From: Chara braunii
Taxonomy: Eukaryota; Streptophyta; Charophyceae; Charales; Characeae
Direction: 5' to 3'
Length of the DNA stretch: 53,338 nt
NCBI GenBank assembly: GCA_003427395.1
Contig: BFEA01000244.1
Span: forward strand, 379,726-433,063
The notes under the pieces were generated by a model that had not been told where the DNA came from, did not search any database, and worked only from the letters and a program-made list of their open reading frames with translations. This document shows positions 51,240 to 53,338 of this stretch, piece after piece. Numbering within the stretch: position 1 is the first letter of the stretch; each line of letters begins with the position of its first letter. Position numbers and translations under genes: made by a program.

Positions 51240-52447
51240 TGTGAGGATTTAGATCCTCGGCAGTGTCTGAAAGATGTCGTGCCCGTCCGAAGTGAAGGCG
51301 GGCCTGCAAATATGTGTCAATGCTTGTTTATAAGCCTATGAGACCAGGTTGAGGGGCCCAAGCAGAGCCTTTTGTAAACCGCATGTGGGCATGGATCTTC
51401 GACAAGGCCTTGTTACCAGTTGGCTCCGTGGCATGCCCCTGTAGGGCCCGTTCAGCAAGCATGAGCCCGCCCTAAGTGAAGGCGGGCCCCTGAATTTCAA
51501 TATGGCCTGAGTTCATCAATTTTGGCAAAGTTTGGTGGGAGCCAGGCAGTTGCCATGCCCCAGTTGGTTTCATCCTCCATACTCGTGAGAATCAGAAATA
51601 ATTCTTGAGCCTTCTAAGGCTCTTCCAGCAGCACAGGCGAAGCAGGGAGAACCTCACGTTTACTCCTGGGTGGTTGGGCAGTCTCAACCAATTCGGTCCC
51701 AGGCCACTGTCTGAATGGGCCTGGGCGCAGACAGTTTGGCCTGATTGGAAGCTACTGGAAATACACGAGGCCCAGCCAGGGAGCAGACTGGGCGAGCACT
51801 TTCCATAAAGTAAAGAGCTCGCCACTGGTGGAGGCATTCGGGCACTAGGCAGTGCATGCGGCAGTGCTGCTCGAGCGTGCGCTCGCGGGCTGTGCGCTGG
51901 GCACTAGCGCTAGTTGCCGGACAGTGCGCACGGGCGCTGGAAGAAGGCAGGGTGCTGCTCAGGGCAGCGCCATAGCCAGCCCTACATAGCCAGGGCTGGG
52001 CTTGGACAGCCAGTGGAGGTGGTGGTGGTCTTCGTGCATAAGGGAGAAGATGTGGGAGGAAGACAAGGATAGGGAGAGAGTGAAAGAGATGAGGATGATG
52101 ATCTGAGGGCGCATACCTGGTATTGGCGATGGTCTACATTGGTCGACATCTTCAAGCACTTCGGTGGCTGCTGACGTCAACAGTTGCATTGTCAATTCGT
52201 AGGCAGGAAGTAGCTGTGTAGGGAGTAGCCTGGGCGCCGAGCGCCAAGTAGGGAGAGAGGGCCTGGATACGTATGTTGGTGGGGACGAGAGTAAAGCTCT
52301 CATTGACATTCGGTTTCAGTGTTTCAATTCTCCATTGGTGTAATATTGGTGCAATGCTGCTTATCTGGACACTGTGGGACTTTCTTGCTTTCAATGTGAT
52401 TGTGCTATCTGGAGTCTGTCATCTCGCTATCTCTCATTTTCCTTGCA
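51240..52447 (+). repeat. D-type solo LTR (D') in the C leader
   Basis: Starts TGTGAGGATTTAG and ends TTTTCCTTGCA, as in D LTRs. The 4-bp target AAAG is repeated on both sides (51236-51239 and 52448-52451). Shares cgccctaagtgaaggcgggc (about 51473), CATAAAG near 51804 and CGCCATAGCC near 51968, but is otherwise strongly diverged from D1 and D2. Plus orientation, opposite to its host. Confidence 0.85.
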
Positions 52448-52585
52448 AAAGTCTCGGTTTTCAAAATGCAATCTTTGAAAAGAAATTTTGGGCGACATAG
52501 AATGGAGATTCGATTTTCAGAAAAGAATAAATCCAGTTTCCGAGAATATGACAACCTCCCTTGTGAACCTGTATGCCCAGAAAAC

Positions 52586-52752
52586 GAGATGCTAACATCA
52601 GAAATTTTCGTCTATTTAAAACGAAATGCTAATATCAGAAAATTCCAGATAAAACGAAATGCTACTATCAGAAATTTTCAGATATTTAAAATGCTAATAT
52701 CAGAATTTTTCAGATAAAACGAAATGCTACTATCAGAAATTTTCAGATATTT
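52586..52752. repeat. AT-rich tandem repeat of about 33 bp
   Basis: About five alternating copies of cgaaatgctaatatcagaaa followed by ttttcagatatttaaa or ttccagataaaa. It lies in the C leader between the solo LTR and the primer site. Confidence 0.85.
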
Positions 52753-52838
52753 GTTGCAAGAACGGAAAAAAAATTGTCGGGATTTAACGGGATCCTACGT
52801 GATTCAGCCAATCAAACAATCGTCAAACTGTCAATCGA

Positions 52839-53243
52839 TTAATACTCAAGCAGACTCCTTGATTGGGCAGATCCTCTGATTGAGAGGTCTGCTCCGATAC
52901 CAAACTGTCGCATACCGTAATGGTGCAGACCAGAACAAGAACTGACCTCTCTCACATAGTACAGGATAGTGCAGCGGAACGCTAATATACCAATGATGAG
53001 CACAATCAATGTCGCAATGCAGACCCAGCATACATCATCATCGTTGCAAGGTGTGAAGGGCCTGGCGCTACACACAGGAAGAATGCCAGGTTCAGACCAT
53101 ACACAGACGAAGAGGAGGGGATCAGACGAAGAAGAGGGGGAAGATGGGAATGTCGTCAACACCAAGTCTTCGGTGCAGGTCCCAAATAATCCCTCGTTCA
53201 ATGTCTCAATCCCAATGTCGAGTCTGAATCCAAATGTCGTCAA
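52839..53243 (-). CDS. LTR-embedded membrane-helix ORF, C 5' LTR copy
   Basis: 134 residues from ATG at 53243. A soluble amino part (MTTFGFRLDIGIETLNEG, then Ser/Pro-rich), then a hydrophobic helix at about residues 74-93 (ATLIVLIIGILAFRCTILYY), VREVS, and a tail running through the LTR end and primer site. The helix is the same as in the A LTRs and the left C LTR. It could be an accessory product or an upstream ORF of the genomic RNA. No known family is recognised. Confidence 0.4.
   Translation of the reverse strand: MTTFGFRLDIGIETLNEGLFGTCTEDLVLTTFPSSPSSSSDPLLFVCVWSEPGILPVCSARPFTPCNDDDVCWVCIATLIVLIIGILAFRCTILYYVREVSSCSGLHHYGMRQFGIGADLSIRGSAQSRSLLEY
52891..52902 (-). other. C primer binding site
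   Basis: TGGTATCGGAGC on the minus strand, three bases from the LTR end at 52906. Same as D1 and D2. Confidence 0.8.
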
Positions 53244-53338
53244 GTCCCAAAGTCACCAATCTCTCTCTCTCTCTCGTAGTCTGCAGATACTGAGAAGTCA
53301 GGTAGCGAGAGGGTGAGGGAGAGATGGTGGACTTAGAA
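52906..53338 (-). repeat. C 5' LTR, partial at window edge
   Basis: Matches 44138-44570 closely, with the end TGTCGCATACCG on the plus strand. Only the R/U5-side 433 bases are in the window. Confidence 0.9.

Larger units (their letters stand above)
50895..52890 (-). other. C 5' leader, interrupted by a solo LTR
   Basis: A/T runs at 51099-51130 and 51144-51155, the D' solo LTR (51240-52447), then AT-rich sequence with a tandem repeat. Apart from these nothing is recognisable and no frame is supported. Confidence 0.6.
44138..53338 (-). mobile_element. Element C, near-complete Ty3/gypsy retrotransposon
   Basis: Minus strand: 5' LTR (52906 to window edge), primer site, a leader containing a solo LTR, gag, protease, RT-RNase H, integrase with chromodomain-like tail, 3' LTR. 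It inserted into D2's 5' LTR. It has the longest open pol frames in the window. LTR layout, primer site and protease relate it to family A. Confidence 0.9.

Overview
This window reads as intergenic heterochromatin of a plant-lineage nucleus. Almost every base that can be assigned belongs to Ty3/gypsy (Metaviridae) LTR retrotransposons inserted into one another. Primer binding sites close to the 3' end of initiator tRNA-Met, chromodomain-like tails on the integrases and a cluster of WRKY-type TTGACC cores point to a streptophyte. The protein sequences resemble, from memory only, those predicted from the charophyte Chara braunii. No host gene, rRNA, tRNA, CRISPR array or bacterial feature was found. 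Two N gaps and two single-N joins show a draft assembly.

I name the families A to F for this report. Left part: a tandem A array (131-6572; internal-LTR-internal-LTR, no reverse transcriptase or integrase) abuts a truncated reverse-oriented E LTR (6573-7480), which abuts a truncated 3' LTR of element D1 (7481-7593). D1 lies on the minus strand with degraded pol and gag, and its gag is broken by a poly(A)-tailed retroposed LTR (11316-11956). Its 5' LTR ends at 15854. Middle: 15855-19511 holds a 73-bp palindrome, inverted and tandem repeats, a 20-bp minisatellite and an N gap. A diverged F-like LTR (F', 19512-20401, plus strand) follows, with its leader.

Right part: element D2 (minus strand, from 21132 to beyond the window) entered the F' leader. 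Its 3' LTR was split after 18 bases by a tandem F array (21150-37885: LTR-internal-LTR-internal-LTR, minus strand) with a 4-bp target duplication GTGT. The second F unit was split in RNase H by an E solo LTR (30903-32076, target CCTA). D2's body has lost RNase H and integrase. Its 5' LTR was entered by element C (44138 to beyond 53338), the best preserved element, with a long RT-RNase H frame and a long integrase frame. C carries a solo LTR of D type (51240-52447, target AAAG) in its leader.

No copy looks autonomous now: every unit has stops, frameshifts, deletions or lost catalytic residues. The A units may have been mobilised in trans by C-like elements, because A and C share LTR architecture and protease sequence. 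The most interesting signals are a short membrane-helix ORF kept in the LTRs of both A and C with mostly synonymous change over its core, a sense-strand CCATAGC motif downstream of the TATA box in every LTR family seen, and an A-family deletion that fuses the end of protease to the chromodomain remnant.
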